Origin: Opitutales bacterium
Lineage (GTDB): Bacteria; Verrucomicrobiota; Verrucomicrobiia; Opitutales; T3Sed10-336
Direction of reading: 5' to 3'
Assembly: GCA_007132315.1 (NCBI GenBank)
Contig: SLOW01000057.1
Span: 1 to 14,823 of the forward strand
Length of the DNA: 14,823 bases
Shown here: positions 6,808 through 13,454 of the stretch, piece after piece
Layout of the letters: each line of letters begins with the position of its first letter
How positions within the stretch are numbered: the first letter of the stretch is position 1
Program-made: the position numbers and the translations under genes
Notes under the pieces: model-generated
The model's input: the letters and a program-made list of their open reading frames with translations, nothing else
Databases searched by the model: none
Told to the model about the DNA's origin: nothing

Positions 6808-7767
6808 ATGACCGACAGCAACATCGACATAGACCGGGTCGAACAGTACCTGCGGGGACTCCAGGACACCATCTGTTCCGCTCTGGAGGACGAGGACGGC
6901 TGGGAGACCTTTCGCGAGGACACCTGGACCCGCGAGGAAGGCGGCGGCGGCCGTACGCGCGTCCTCGACCGCGGCCGCCATATCGAAAAAGCGGGCGTCA
7001 ACGTTTCGCACGTCGCGGGCAAACGCCTGCCCCCCTCAGCCACCTCAAACCGTCCGGAATTGGCCGACCGCGCCTTCCGCGCCATGGGCGTTTCCCTGGT
7101 CATTCACCCCAAAAACCCGATGGCCCCGACTTCCCACGCCAACATCCGTTTTTTTTTGGCCCACCGCGAGGGCGAACCGGACGTCTGGTGGTTCGGCGGC
7201 GGGTTCGATCTGACCCCCCACTACGGATTCGAGGAGGACGCCGTGCATTGGCACCGAACCGCCCGGGACGCTTGCCTCCCCTTCGGGGAAGAGCTTTACC
7301 CCCGGTTCAAGCAAGCCTGCGACGAGTATTTTTTCATCAAACACCGAAACGAAACGCGCGGCGTGGGCGGGTTGTTTTTCGATGATTTCAACGAGCTCGG
7401 ATTCGAACGCTCGTTCGCCTTCGCCCGCAGCGTCGGCGACCACTTTCTGCCGGCCTACCTGCCGATCCTGAAAAAGCGCAAGGAGGAACGGTGCGGGGGC
7501 CGCGAACGGGATTTTCAATTGTACCGGCGAGGCCGATACGTCGAATTCAATCTGGTGTACGACCGGGGTACCCTGTTCGGCCTGCAGTCGGGCGGACGCA
7601 TCGAATCGATTCTCATGTCGCTCCCGCCGATGGCCCGCTGGCCCTACAACTGGCAGCCGAAACCCGGCTCCCCGGAAGAAAAACTCCGGACCGACTTCCT
7701 GAAACCGAGGGACTGGCTCGCCGCCGAACCGCCACCGCCCGCCCCGGAGGATACCGCCGGATCATGA
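6808..7767 (+). CDS. hemF: Oxygen-dependent coproporphyrinogen III oxidase
   Basis: Oxidatively decarboxylates coproporphyrinogen III to protoporphyrinogen IX using O2, a late step of the protoporphyrin branch of heme synthesis. The 319-aa product fits the family. The diagnostic blocks are AGVNVSHVAG, HPKNPMAPTSHANIRFF (His100 and the catalytic-type His110), WWFGGGFDLTPHYG, HRNETRGVGGLFFDDF and YVEFNLVYDRGTLFGLQSGG. The extreme C-terminus is a proline-rich tail not typical of the core fold. The gene is the first of a two-gene operon, with its TGA overlapping the hemE ATG. A run of nine T (7149-7157) lies inside the conserved Arg-Phe-Phe-Leu stretch. No strong Shine-Dalgarno precedes the ATG. 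Confidence 0.97.
   Translation: MTDSNIDIDRVEQYLRGLQDTICSALEDEDGWETFREDTWTREEGGGGRTRVLDRGRHIEKAGVNVSHVAGKRLPPSATSNRPELADRAFRAMGVSLVIHPKNPMAPTSHANIRFFLAHREGEPDVWWFGGGFDLTPHYGFEEDAVHWHRTARDACLPFGEELYPRFKQACDEYFFIKHRNETRGVGGLFFDDFNELGFERSFAFARSVGDHFLPAYLPILKKRKEERCGGRERDFQLYRRGRYVEFNLVYDRGTLFGLQSGGRIESILMSLPPMARWPYNWQPKPGSPEEKLRTDFLKPRDWLAAEPPPPAPEDTAGS
7746..7751 (+). promoter_or_regulatory. Shine-Dalgarno of hemE
   Basis: GGAGGA lies inside the hemF 3' end, 12 nt before the hemE ATG at 7764. It is one of the few clear Shine-Dalgarno sites here. It supports the ATGA-overlap start over longer upstream starts. Confidence 0.6.
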
Positions 7768-8792
7768 CATCCCGTGAACGATTTCTGGCCGCCTGCCGCG
7801 GCGAGCCGCTCGAGGTCCCACCGCTCTGGATGATGCGCCAGGCCGGGCGTTACCTGCCCGAATACCGCGAGCTGAAGCAAGAGCACGGCTTCCTCACCAT
7901 GGTCAAGACTCCGGAACTGGCCACCGAGGTCACCCTCCAACCCATCCACCGGTTCGGCTTCGACGCGGCGGTGCTGTTCTCTGACATCCTCGTCATTCCG
8001 GAAGCCCTGGGCCAGCCCTACCGCTTCCGCGACGAGGGAGGCATCGCCATGGATTTCGCGCTGCGCACGCGCGAGGACATCGAACGCCTGGACGGGTCCG
8101 GCATCGAGGAAAAACTCCGTTACGTGCCCGAGGCGCTCCAACAGGTCAAGCGCGCGTTGCGGGAACGCACCGCCGTGCTCGGTTTCGCCGGCTCCCCCTG
8201 GACCCTCGCCACCTACATGGTCGAAGGCGGGAGTTCCGCCCAGTACCGGAAGGTCAAGGAACTCCTCTACGGCGAACCGAATCTGTTCGAACACCTCATG
8301 ACCACGATCACGGACGCGGTCATCGCCTACCTTCGCATGCAGAAGGAAGCCGGTGCCGACGCCCTCCAGATTTTCGACTCGTGGGGCAGCGCCTGCCCGG
8401 CCGGCGCCTACGAATCCGCTTCGCTCCGGTGGATTCGCCGGATCATCTCCGCCCTCGGTGACGACATACCGGTCATCCTCTACGCCAAAGGCCTCTCCCA
8501 CCGCGCCGCCGATCTCGCGGCAACGGGCGCGCGAGCGCTCAGCCTCGACTGGACCGCCGACATGCGCCAAGCCGGCCGGGCGGCGAACGACACCGTGGCG
8601 CTGCAGGGCAACCTCGATCCCGTCCTGCTCAGCACCCGCCCGGACATCGTCCGGCGCGAAGCCGCCCGCATCCTCGACGTCATGCGGGGCTATCCGGGAG
8701 GACACATCTTCAACCTCGGCCACGGCATCCTGCCGACCGCCCGCATCGACTGCGTGGAAGCCCTGGTGGAAACCGTCCGTCAGGGCGGCTGA
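7764..8792 (+). CDS. hemE: Uroporphyrinogen III decarboxylase
   Basis: Removes four carboxyl groups from uroporphyrinogen III to give coproporphyrinogen III, the substrate of HemF encoded just upstream. The 342-aa product is full length. The N-terminal signature WMMRQAGRYLPEY (residues 22-34) carries the substrate-binding arginines. Asp74 in LFSDILV matches the essential active-site Asp (human Asp86). Tyr151 in LATYMVEGG and His320 in FNLGHGI match the other active-site residues, and QGNLDP is intact. Translation is probably coupled to hemF through the ATGA overlap. The frame is open further upstream inside hemF, but that part is out-of-frame antigene sequence. Confidence 0.97.
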   Translation: MTSRERFLAACRGEPLEVPPLWMMRQAGRYLPEYRELKQEHGFLTMVKTPELATEVTLQPIHRFGFDAAVLFSDILVIPEALGQPYRFRDEGGIAMDFALRTREDIERLDGSGIEEKLRYVPEALQQVKRALRERTAVLGFAGSPWTLATYMVEGGSSAQYRKVKELLYGEPNLFEHLMTTITDAVIAYLRMQKEAGADALQIFDSWGSACPAGAYESASLRWIRRIISALGDDIPVILYAKGLSHRAADLAATGARALSLDWTADMRQAGRAANDTVALQGNLDPVLLSTRPDIVRREAARILDVMRGYPGGHIFNLGHGILPTARIDCVEALVETVRQGG

Positions 8793-8816
8793 ATCACGTT
8801 CACGTGCGGCCCCGCC

Positions 8817-8863
8817 GCAAGGCACACCTGCCCCCCGGCGGCGCGGAGTGCCATCCAGGGGAC
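8817..8863. repeat. Dispersed intergenic repeat, copy B
   Basis: A 47-bp element matching copy A (4835-4885) in the same orientation. It begins GCAAGGCACACCTGCC and ends TCCAGGGGAC. Outer arms GGCAC and GTGCC can pair, with GCC/GGC inside, so it can form a hairpin. It lies 24 bp after hemE and 72 bp before the malonyltransferase start. Like copy A it sits directly downstream of one plus-strand gene and upstream of another. Confidence 0.6.
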
Positions 8864-8935
8864 CGGAAATGCGATTCGGGCTTGGATATTTTGTCATGGC
8901 CATGGCGGGACGTGGCACTACGCTTCCTAGCCGTG

Positions 8936-9796
8936 ATGACACGCGTGTATATGTTCCCCGGACAGGGGTCGCAAAAAATTGGAATGGGAGAAGAGCTCTT
9001 CTCCGCGTATTCGGAAGACGTCGAAGCGGCCGACGCGATTCTCGGTTATTCCATCCGGGACCTCTGCCTGAACGGACCGGAAGAAAAACTGAACCGGACC
9101 GAACACACCCAACCGGCCCTCTACGTGGTCAACGCCTTGACCTGGCGGCGCAAGCTGGAGCAGGACGGCGGCGCCCCCGATTTCGCGATCGGCCACAGCC
9201 TGGGTGAGTACAACGCCCTGCTCGCGGCGGGAGTTTTCGATTTCGCCACCGGCCTGAAACTGGTACGCGAGCGCGGACGCCTCATGGGCGAGGCCAGGGG
9301 CGGCAGCATGGCGGCGGTCGTCGGACTGGATACGGAGACGATCGAATCGGTCTTGCGCGACAACAATCTCGACTCACTCGACATCGCCAATCTCAACGCT
9401 CCCGACCAGACCGTCATCTCCGGGCCCGCGGAGGCGATCGGCCGGGCGCAGCCGTGTTTCGAGAAAGCGGACGCGCGCATGTTCGTTCCGCTGAAGGTGA
9501 GCGCGGCCTTTCATTCCCGTTACATGACCCCCGCCGCCGAAACCTTTGCCCGGTTCCTGGAAGACTATTCCTTCGCCGCCCCCGGCTGTCCCGTGATCGC
9601 CAACGTCACCGCGCATCCCTACGCCGACGACGCGGTGGCCACCAACCTGGCCGCCCAGATCAACAGCGCGGTGCGGTGGACCGAATCGATCGGCCACATC
9701 CTCGACCGCGCGCCGGAGGCGAGCTTCGAAGAAGTCGGCCCGGGCAAGGTGCTCAACGGTCTGCTCCGCAAGATCAAAGCCGCCCGAAAGGGATAA
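8936..9796 (+). CDS. fabD: Stand-alone malonyl-CoA:ACP transacylase, trans-AT PKS type
   Basis: Loads malonyl groups from CoA onto an acyl carrier protein. The 286-aa product starts MTRVYMFPGQGSQ and has the nucleophile elbow GHSLGEYNALLAAG (Ser88). Arg111 in KLVRERGRLM binds the malonyl carboxylate, and His193 in AAFHSRYM completes the catalytic pair. The overall pattern resembles discrete acyltransferases of trans-AT polyketide synthases (PksC type) more than classical FabD. Examples are ILGYSIRDLCLNGP, HTQPALYVVNAL, FDFATGLKLVRERG, VRWTESI and FEEVGPGKVLNGL. No fatty-acid or polyketide gene is adjacent, so it may be either the organism's housekeeping FabD or a specialised enzyme. The ATG at 8936 is the family start. 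A weak TTGTCA at 8891-8896 could belong to its promoter. It converges on serC with an 11-bp gap. Confidence 0.9.
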   Translation: MTRVYMFPGQGSQKIGMGEELFSAYSEDVEAADAILGYSIRDLCLNGPEEKLNRTEHTQPALYVVNALTWRRKLEQDGGAPDFAIGHSLGEYNALLAAGVFDFATGLKLVRERGRLMGEARGGSMAAVVGLDTETIESVLRDNNLDSLDIANLNAPDQTVISGPAEAIGRAQPCFEKADARMFVPLKVSAAFHSRYMTPAAETFARFLEDYSFAAPGCPVIANVTAHPYADDAVATNLAAQINSAVRWTESIGHILDRAPEASFEEVGPGKVLNGLLRKIKAARKG

Positions 9797-9807
9797 CAGC
9801 CCGCCGA

Positions 9808-10908
9808 TCAACCGCGCCGTTGCCGGAACTTTTTCATGAATTCGGCCAACGCCTCCACGCTTTCGCGCGGGCAGGCGTTGTAGATGCTGGCGCGCAACCC
9901 GCCGACACTGCGGTGCCCCTTGAGGCCGTACATCTCGCGTTTTTCCGCCTCCTTTAAGAACTCCGCTTCAAGCTCCTCGCCGGGCAGGCGAAAGACGACG
10001 TTCATCAGCGAACGCGATTCCGTTTCCACCGGCGAACGGTAAAATTCATCCCGGTCCAACTCGTCGTAGAGCAGTTTCGCCTTCTCCTCATTGCGCCGGC
10101 GGATGGCTTCCAGACCACCCTGATCCTGCAGCCATCCGAACACGAGATTGGCCAGGTAAACGGAGAACGTGGGCGGCGTGTTGAACATCGTCCCGGCGTG
10201 CGTCTGATAGCGCACCATGGACGGCAACCCGTCGGTCCGCGCCCGCGCCAGCAAATCCTTGCGCACGATGACAATCGTCACGCCGCTCGGACCGGCGTTC
10301 TTCTGCGCGCCGGCGTAAATCACGCCGTAGCGTTTGACGTCGATCGGACGCGAAAGGAAATCGGATGACGCGTCGCAAACCAGCGGCGCCCCGGCCGATT
10401 CGGGCTCCGCGGGCTGCTGAGTGCCGAAAATAGTGTTGTTCGAAGTGAAGTGCAGGTACACCGGATCGTCGGAAAGCTTGATTTCCTCATCGCGCGGAAC
10501 CCGGTTGTAATTGCCGTCCTCCGAGCTGAAGGCCTCGTGGACGTCGCCGATCATTTTCGCCTCCTTGATCGCCTTTTTCGCCCAGGAACCGGTGTTCAGG
10601 TAGTCGGCCGTACGCCCTTCCGTCAGGAAATTCATCGGGACCATCATAAACTGCGTGCTGGCCCCGCCCTGGAGAAACATCACTTCGAAATCGTCTCCGA
10701 GCCCGAGCAATTCCACCAGACGTTGGCGAGCCTGGGCGTCAACCTCCATGTACTCCTTGCCGCGATGGCTCACCTCCATGATGGAGGAGCCGGTGCCCCG
10801 GTAGTCGAGCAATTCCTCGCGCGCCGTACGCAACACCTCCACCGGGAGGATCGCCGGACCGGCGCTGAAATTATGGGAACGGTGATCGTTCGTGGATGCC
10901 GTAGTCAT
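9808..10908 (-). CDS. serC: Phosphoserine aminotransferase
   Basis: PLP-dependent transamination of 3-phosphohydroxypyruvate to phosphoserine in serine synthesis; the enzyme can also act in pyridoxal phosphate synthesis. The 366-aa product begins with the hallmark NFSAGPAILPVEVL. GTGSSIMEVSHRGKEY and FLQGGASTQF follow. The PLP lysine is Lys203 in YAGAQKNAGPSGVTIVIV. The C-terminal GLKGHRSVGGLRASIYNA is complete. The ATG at 10908 is chosen: it lies just before the conserved domain, and a promoter-like pair ends 6 nt upstream. The open frame extends 34 codons further but without similarity. No serA or serB is adjacent. It lies downstream of the Nudix gene on the same strand with a 115-bp gap, so it is probably transcribed from its own promoter. 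Confidence 0.97.
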   Translation of the reverse strand: MTTASTNDHRSHNFSAGPAILPVEVLRTAREELLDYRGTGSSIMEVSHRGKEYMEVDAQARQRLVELLGLGDDFEVMFLQGGASTQFMMVPMNFLTEGRTADYLNTGSWAKKAIKEAKMIGDVHEAFSSEDGNYNRVPRDEEIKLSDDPVYLHFTSNNTIFGTQQPAEPESAGAPLVCDASSDFLSRPIDVKRYGVIYAGAQKNAGPSGVTIVIVRKDLLARARTDGLPSMVRYQTHAGTMFNTPPTFSVYLANLVFGWLQDQGGLEAIRRRNEEKAKLLYDELDRDEFYRSPVETESRSLMNVVFRLPGEELEAEFLKEAEKREMYGLKGHRSVGGLRASIYNACPRESVEALAEFMKKFRQRRG

Positions 10909-10914
10909 AACCGG

Positions 10915-10944
10915 AGTGTAGAAGTGTCCGCAATCGCGGGACAA
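10915..10944 (-). promoter_or_regulatory. Putative promoter of serC, near-leaderless
   Basis: On the minus strand TTGTCC (10944-10939), an 18-bp spacer, then TACACT (10920-10915). The ATG follows after 6 nt, with no Shine-Dalgarno. This is the best -10 match among the near-leaderless candidates. Confidence 0.5.
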
Positions 10945-11023
10945 GGCTTTTCCCGGAAGCGGGCTTAAACCCACATGGCCGCCGCGAACACCCACATCCC
11001 CCCTCAACAATCCAGTGTCGGAC

Positions 11024-11602
11024 TCATTCCCCCCGGTTCTTTAGTTCCTCCCAGTAGGGAAGAAAAAAGAACAGCGCGTCGAGCACCAGAGCGTGCGTGA
11101 TTCCGCCGCCGCGGGCCAGGGCCAACACGTCGTCCACGTCCATCAGGACCGTCTCCAACTCTTCGTGACCGTCCCAACTGAGCTCCGCTTCCAGGCGCAC
11201 TCCCTCGACCAGAATCAGATGGCAGACATTGCTCTGGATGGCGGGGTTCGGATGGACCGCGCCGATCTCACGCGCCCGCGACCCGGCGTAGCCGGTTTCC
11301 TCGCGCAGTTCGCGCACGCCCGCTTCGACCGGATTCTCGGCACCATCCGCCATGCCTCCGGGGATTTCCAGGGAAAAACGCTCGGTGCCGAACCGGTACT
11401 GCCGCACCAGCACCATTTGCCTTTCTGGGGTCAGAGCAATGACGTTTACCCAGGGCGACGACCGCATGACAAAAAAATCCGCCTCGGACCCGCGCACCGG
11501 GTGGCGGCAGGTGTGCCGAAACACCGAAAAAACGCGACAATCCGCGTGCAACTCCCGACGAAGCACCTCCCACTGTGGCAACGATCCGGATTCTTCCGCC
11601 AT
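11024..11602 (-). CDS. Nudix hydrolase, ADP-ribose pyrophosphatase-like
   Basis: A 192-aa protein expected to hydrolyse a nucleoside diphosphate linked to another group; ADP-ribose is the likeliest substrate. The Nudix box is perfect from Gly83 to Tyr105: G, five residues, Glu89, seven residues, Arg97-Glu98-Leu99, then Glu101-Glu102-Thr-Gly. It is preceded by VLVRQYRFGTERFSLEIPGG, typical of the ADPRase subfamily. The N-terminal part (WEVLRREL to DFFVMRSSPWVNVIALTPE) also fits that subfamily. The ATG at 11602 is favoured over one at 11611 because homologues begin near here and because a promoter-like pair sits 36 bp upstream of it. It diverges from the RmlD-like gene across 110 bp. The exact substrate cannot be read from the sequence. 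Confidence 0.92.
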   Translation of the reverse strand: MAEESGSLPQWEVLRRELHADCRVFSVFRHTCRHPVRGSEADFFVMRSSPWVNVIALTPERQMVLVRQYRFGTERFSLEIPGGMADGAENPVEAGVRELREETGYAGSRAREIGAVHPNPAIQSNVCHLILVEGVRLEAELSWDGHEELETVLMDVDDVLALARGGGITHALVLDALFFFLPYWEELKNRGE

Positions 11603-11609
11603 GCTCCGC

Positions 11610-11638
11610 ATTAGGTCGGCGGCCCCGGGCGATGACAA
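11610..11638 (-). promoter_or_regulatory. Putative promoter of the Nudix gene, near-leaderless
   Basis: On the minus strand TTGTCA (11638-11633), a 17-bp spacer, then CCTAAT (11615-11610). Seven nt separate it from the ATG at 11602. Confidence 0.45.
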
Positions 11639-11677
11639 GCCGGGAAAGCGGAACCTGCTCCCGGTCCTCAATTTTCC

Positions 11678-11707
11678 TTGTTTCGCCCACCGAAACCCAC
11701 CAGAAAT
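11678..11707 (+). promoter_or_regulatory. Weak putative promoter of the RmlD-like gene
   Basis: TTGTTT (11678-11683), an 18-bp spacer, then AGAAAT (11702-11707). Five nt separate it from the ATG at 11713. The -10 is poor, but the spacing matches the other near-leaderless candidates. Confidence 0.3.
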
Positions 11708-11712
11708 GGCCG

Positions 11713-12633
11713 ATGCACATTTTGTTGACCGGAGCCACCGGCCTGATGGGGAGTGCATTCGCACGGGTCGCCAAACGCCGAGGCCACAGGGTGACAGGTG
11801 TGGTGCACCGCACACAACCGCCCGCGGACTCGCCGCTTGACCAGGTGGTCAACGGGGACCTGACCGACGACACTTGGGTGCTCGAGACCGTGCTCGACCT
11901 GTTCCCGGAAGCCATCGTCAACGCGGCCGCCGTCTCCGAACCCGCACGGTGCGAGTCCGAACCCGAAACCGCCCAGGCCATGAACGTGGCGCTGCCGACC
12001 CAGCTCGCGCAGTTGGCCCACCACCTGAGCGCGCGGTTCATCCACCTGTCCACCGACATGGTATTCGACGGTGAACGGGGCGATTACTCGCCTGTGGACG
12101 CCCCCTCGCCCGCCTCTCTTTACGGCTGGCAGAAACTCGAATCCGAAAAGGCCGTCGTCCAGCGCGCGCCGGATTTCGCCACCGTGCTGCGACTGCCGTT
12201 GCTGAACGGCAACAGCCCGGGCGGCCGGCGCAGCCTGCACGAAAAACTCTTCGCCGCCTGGTCGCGAGGCGAAACGGTGCGGCTCTACGAGGACGAAATC
12301 CGGCAACCCTGCCTGGCCGACAACGCGGCGGAAGTGATAATGGAGCTGTGCGAGCGCAACGACTTTATCGGCCTGCGTCACTGGGCCGGAGCGGAGGCGC
12401 TGAGCCGCTGGGAAATCGGCCGCCGCATCCTCGAGCACTTCAATCTGCCGGACCACCTCATCAAACCCGCTTCGCGGCGCGACAGTGAAGCCGGCCGGCG
12501 GCGGCCGGCCCGGTTGACCTTCGACGTCACCAGTCTGCGCTCCAAGCTCAAAGCCCGGGCGCAACCCTTCGAGGATCAGCTCGAGCCACTGATCATTCCT
12601 CCCGATACCCGCGCGTGGTATCACGCGCTCTGA
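11713..12633 (+). CDS. RmlD-like NAD(P)-dependent sugar-nucleotide reductase (SDR family)
   Basis: A 306-aa extended short-chain dehydrogenase/reductase with similarity to dTDP-4-dehydrorhamnose reductase. The Rossmann glycine motif is TGATGLMG (residues 6-13). The block HLSTDMVFDG matches the RmlD STDYVFDG motif, and the catalytic pair is Tyr137 and Lys141 in YGWQK. The C-terminal substrate domain is present (RHWAGAEALSRWEIGRRIL). No rmlA, rmlB or rmlC lies nearby, so a rhamnose role is not supported by context; the same fold also occurs in other sugar-nucleotide reductases and in MAT2B-type proteins. The ATG at 11713 sits right at the first beta strand. It probably forms an operon with the lipoyl-ligase-fold gene 17 bp downstream. 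Confidence 0.88.
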   Translation: MHILLTGATGLMGSAFARVAKRRGHRVTGVVHRTQPPADSPLDQVVNGDLTDDTWVLETVLDLFPEAIVNAAAVSEPARCESEPETAQAMNVALPTQLAQLAHHLSARFIHLSTDMVFDGERGDYSPVDAPSPASLYGWQKLESEKAVVQRAPDFATVLRLPLLNGNSPGGRRSLHEKLFAAWSRGETVRLYEDEIRQPCLADNAAEVIMELCERNDFIGLRHWAGAEALSRWEIGRRILEHFNLPDHLIKPASRRDSEAGRRRPARLTFDVTSLRSKLKARAQPFEDQLEPLIIPPDTRAWYHAL

Positions 12634-12650
12634 CCTCCGGCCAGCCATCC

Positions 12651-13361
12651 ATGGAATTGCACCATCTTCCTTCCCGAAACGGTTCCGCAGCCGAAAACAT
12701 GGCGATCGACTTTCTCTTGCTGAAGCGCTACCCGCATCCCGAAGCCGTCCGTTTCCGCCACTACGGCTGGTGCCAACCGGCGTTCAGCTTCGGGTACGGC
12801 CAGGCGGTCGAGACGGTGCGAGGGCGGCTGCCCGACCGCGACGCCGAACTGGTGCGCCGTTTCACCGGCGGCGGCCTGGTCGATCACCGCCGGGACTGGA
12901 CCTACGCGCTCGTGATTCCGCGGCCCCACCCGCTGTGCAAACGCCCCGCCCGCGATTCGTATCGGACAATCCACGACGTCATCCGCAACACCCTCGCCGC
13001 GAGGGGCCATCCCGTCGCGTTGAAAGAACCGGGGGCAACAGGCTCACGGCAACGGGCGAAGGCCCCCGGCGTGTGTTTCGAGGAGCCGGAAGACTTCGAC
13101 GTCATCCGCTCCGACAACGGCGCCAAGGTCGCCGGCGCCGCCCAGAAACGCACCACCAAAGGCCTCCTCTTCCAGGGCTCCCTCGAACGCACCAGCCTGC
13201 CCGAAACGGACTGGGACGCCCTGCCCGACCTGCTGGCCGGCGAACTGGCTTCCGCCCTGGATGCCGAACGCGTCAATCCCGGCTGGCCGGACTTCTCCCC
13301 CGAAGAGGAAAGCACGCTCACCGAACAGTTCGCTTCCGCCGAATGGCTCGAAAGGCGGTAG
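12651..13361 (+). CDS. Lipoyl-ligase-fold protein, probable LipM-like octanoyltransferase
   Basis: Member of the biotin/lipoate protein ligase fold (236 aa) that attaches octanoyl or lipoyl groups to carrier-domain lysines. The signature RRFTGGGLVDHRRDWTYALV (residues 69-88) matches the RRxTGG motif. The conserved lysine is Lys159 in GAKVAGAAQKRTTKG, followed by LLFQGSLER. Cys142 in GVCFEEPEDFDV aligns by eye with the nucleophilic Cys of Bacillus LipM. That favours an octanoyl-ACP transferase over an ATP-dependent LplA ligase. It is somewhat shorter than LipM (about 280 aa). The ATG at 12651 is chosen over an in-frame GTG at 12615 that would overlap the upstream gene. No lipA is adjacent. There is no clear Shine-Dalgarno; it probably depends on readthrough from the gene 17 bp upstream. 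Confidence 0.85.
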   Translation: MELHHLPSRNGSAAENMAIDFLLLKRYPHPEAVRFRHYGWCQPAFSFGYGQAVETVRGRLPDRDAELVRRFTGGGLVDHRRDWTYALVIPRPHPLCKRPARDSYRTIHDVIRNTLAARGHPVALKEPGATGSRQRAKAPGVCFEEPEDFDVIRSDNGAKVAGAAQKRTTKGLLFQGSLERTSLPETDWDALPDLLAGELASALDAERVNPGWPDFSPEEESTLTEQFASAEWLERR

Positions 13362-13385
13362 GCATCAAGACTTCTTAAACGAGCA

Positions 13386-13407
13386 GCATTCAGTTCAACC
13401 AGAATGC
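13386..13407. repeat. Imperfect dyad upstream of mutM
   Basis: GCATTC (13386-13391) and GAATGC (13402-13407) form a 6-bp dyad around a 10-nt centre that itself contains GTT-C-AAC. It lies 25 bp after the upstream stop and 12 bp before the putative mutM -35. An operator is possible; a terminator for the preceding operon is less likely because no T-tract follows. Confidence 0.3.
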
Positions 13408-13419
13408 CGCACTGGCTGC

Positions 13420-13449
13420 TTGTGTTTTCGCCAACGCGGTCAACACTGT
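13420..13449 (+). promoter_or_regulatory. Putative promoter of mutM, near-leaderless
   Basis: TTGTGT (13420-13425), an 18-bp spacer, then CACTGT (13444-13449). Five nt separate it from the mutM ATG at 13455. The -10 is weak, but the placement matches other genes in the window. Confidence 0.35.
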
Positions 13450-13454
13450 GCGCA

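Noticed and set aside
7644..8942. A 432-codon minus-strand frame opposite hemE
   Set aside because: It is antisense to the hemF end and hemE; hemE has all active-site motifs.
11713..13361. A rhamnose or cell-surface sugar cluster around the RmlD-like gene
   Set aside because: No rmlA, rmlB, rmlC or glycosyltransferase lies nearby; the neighbours are a Nudix hydrolase and a lipoyl-ligase-fold protein.
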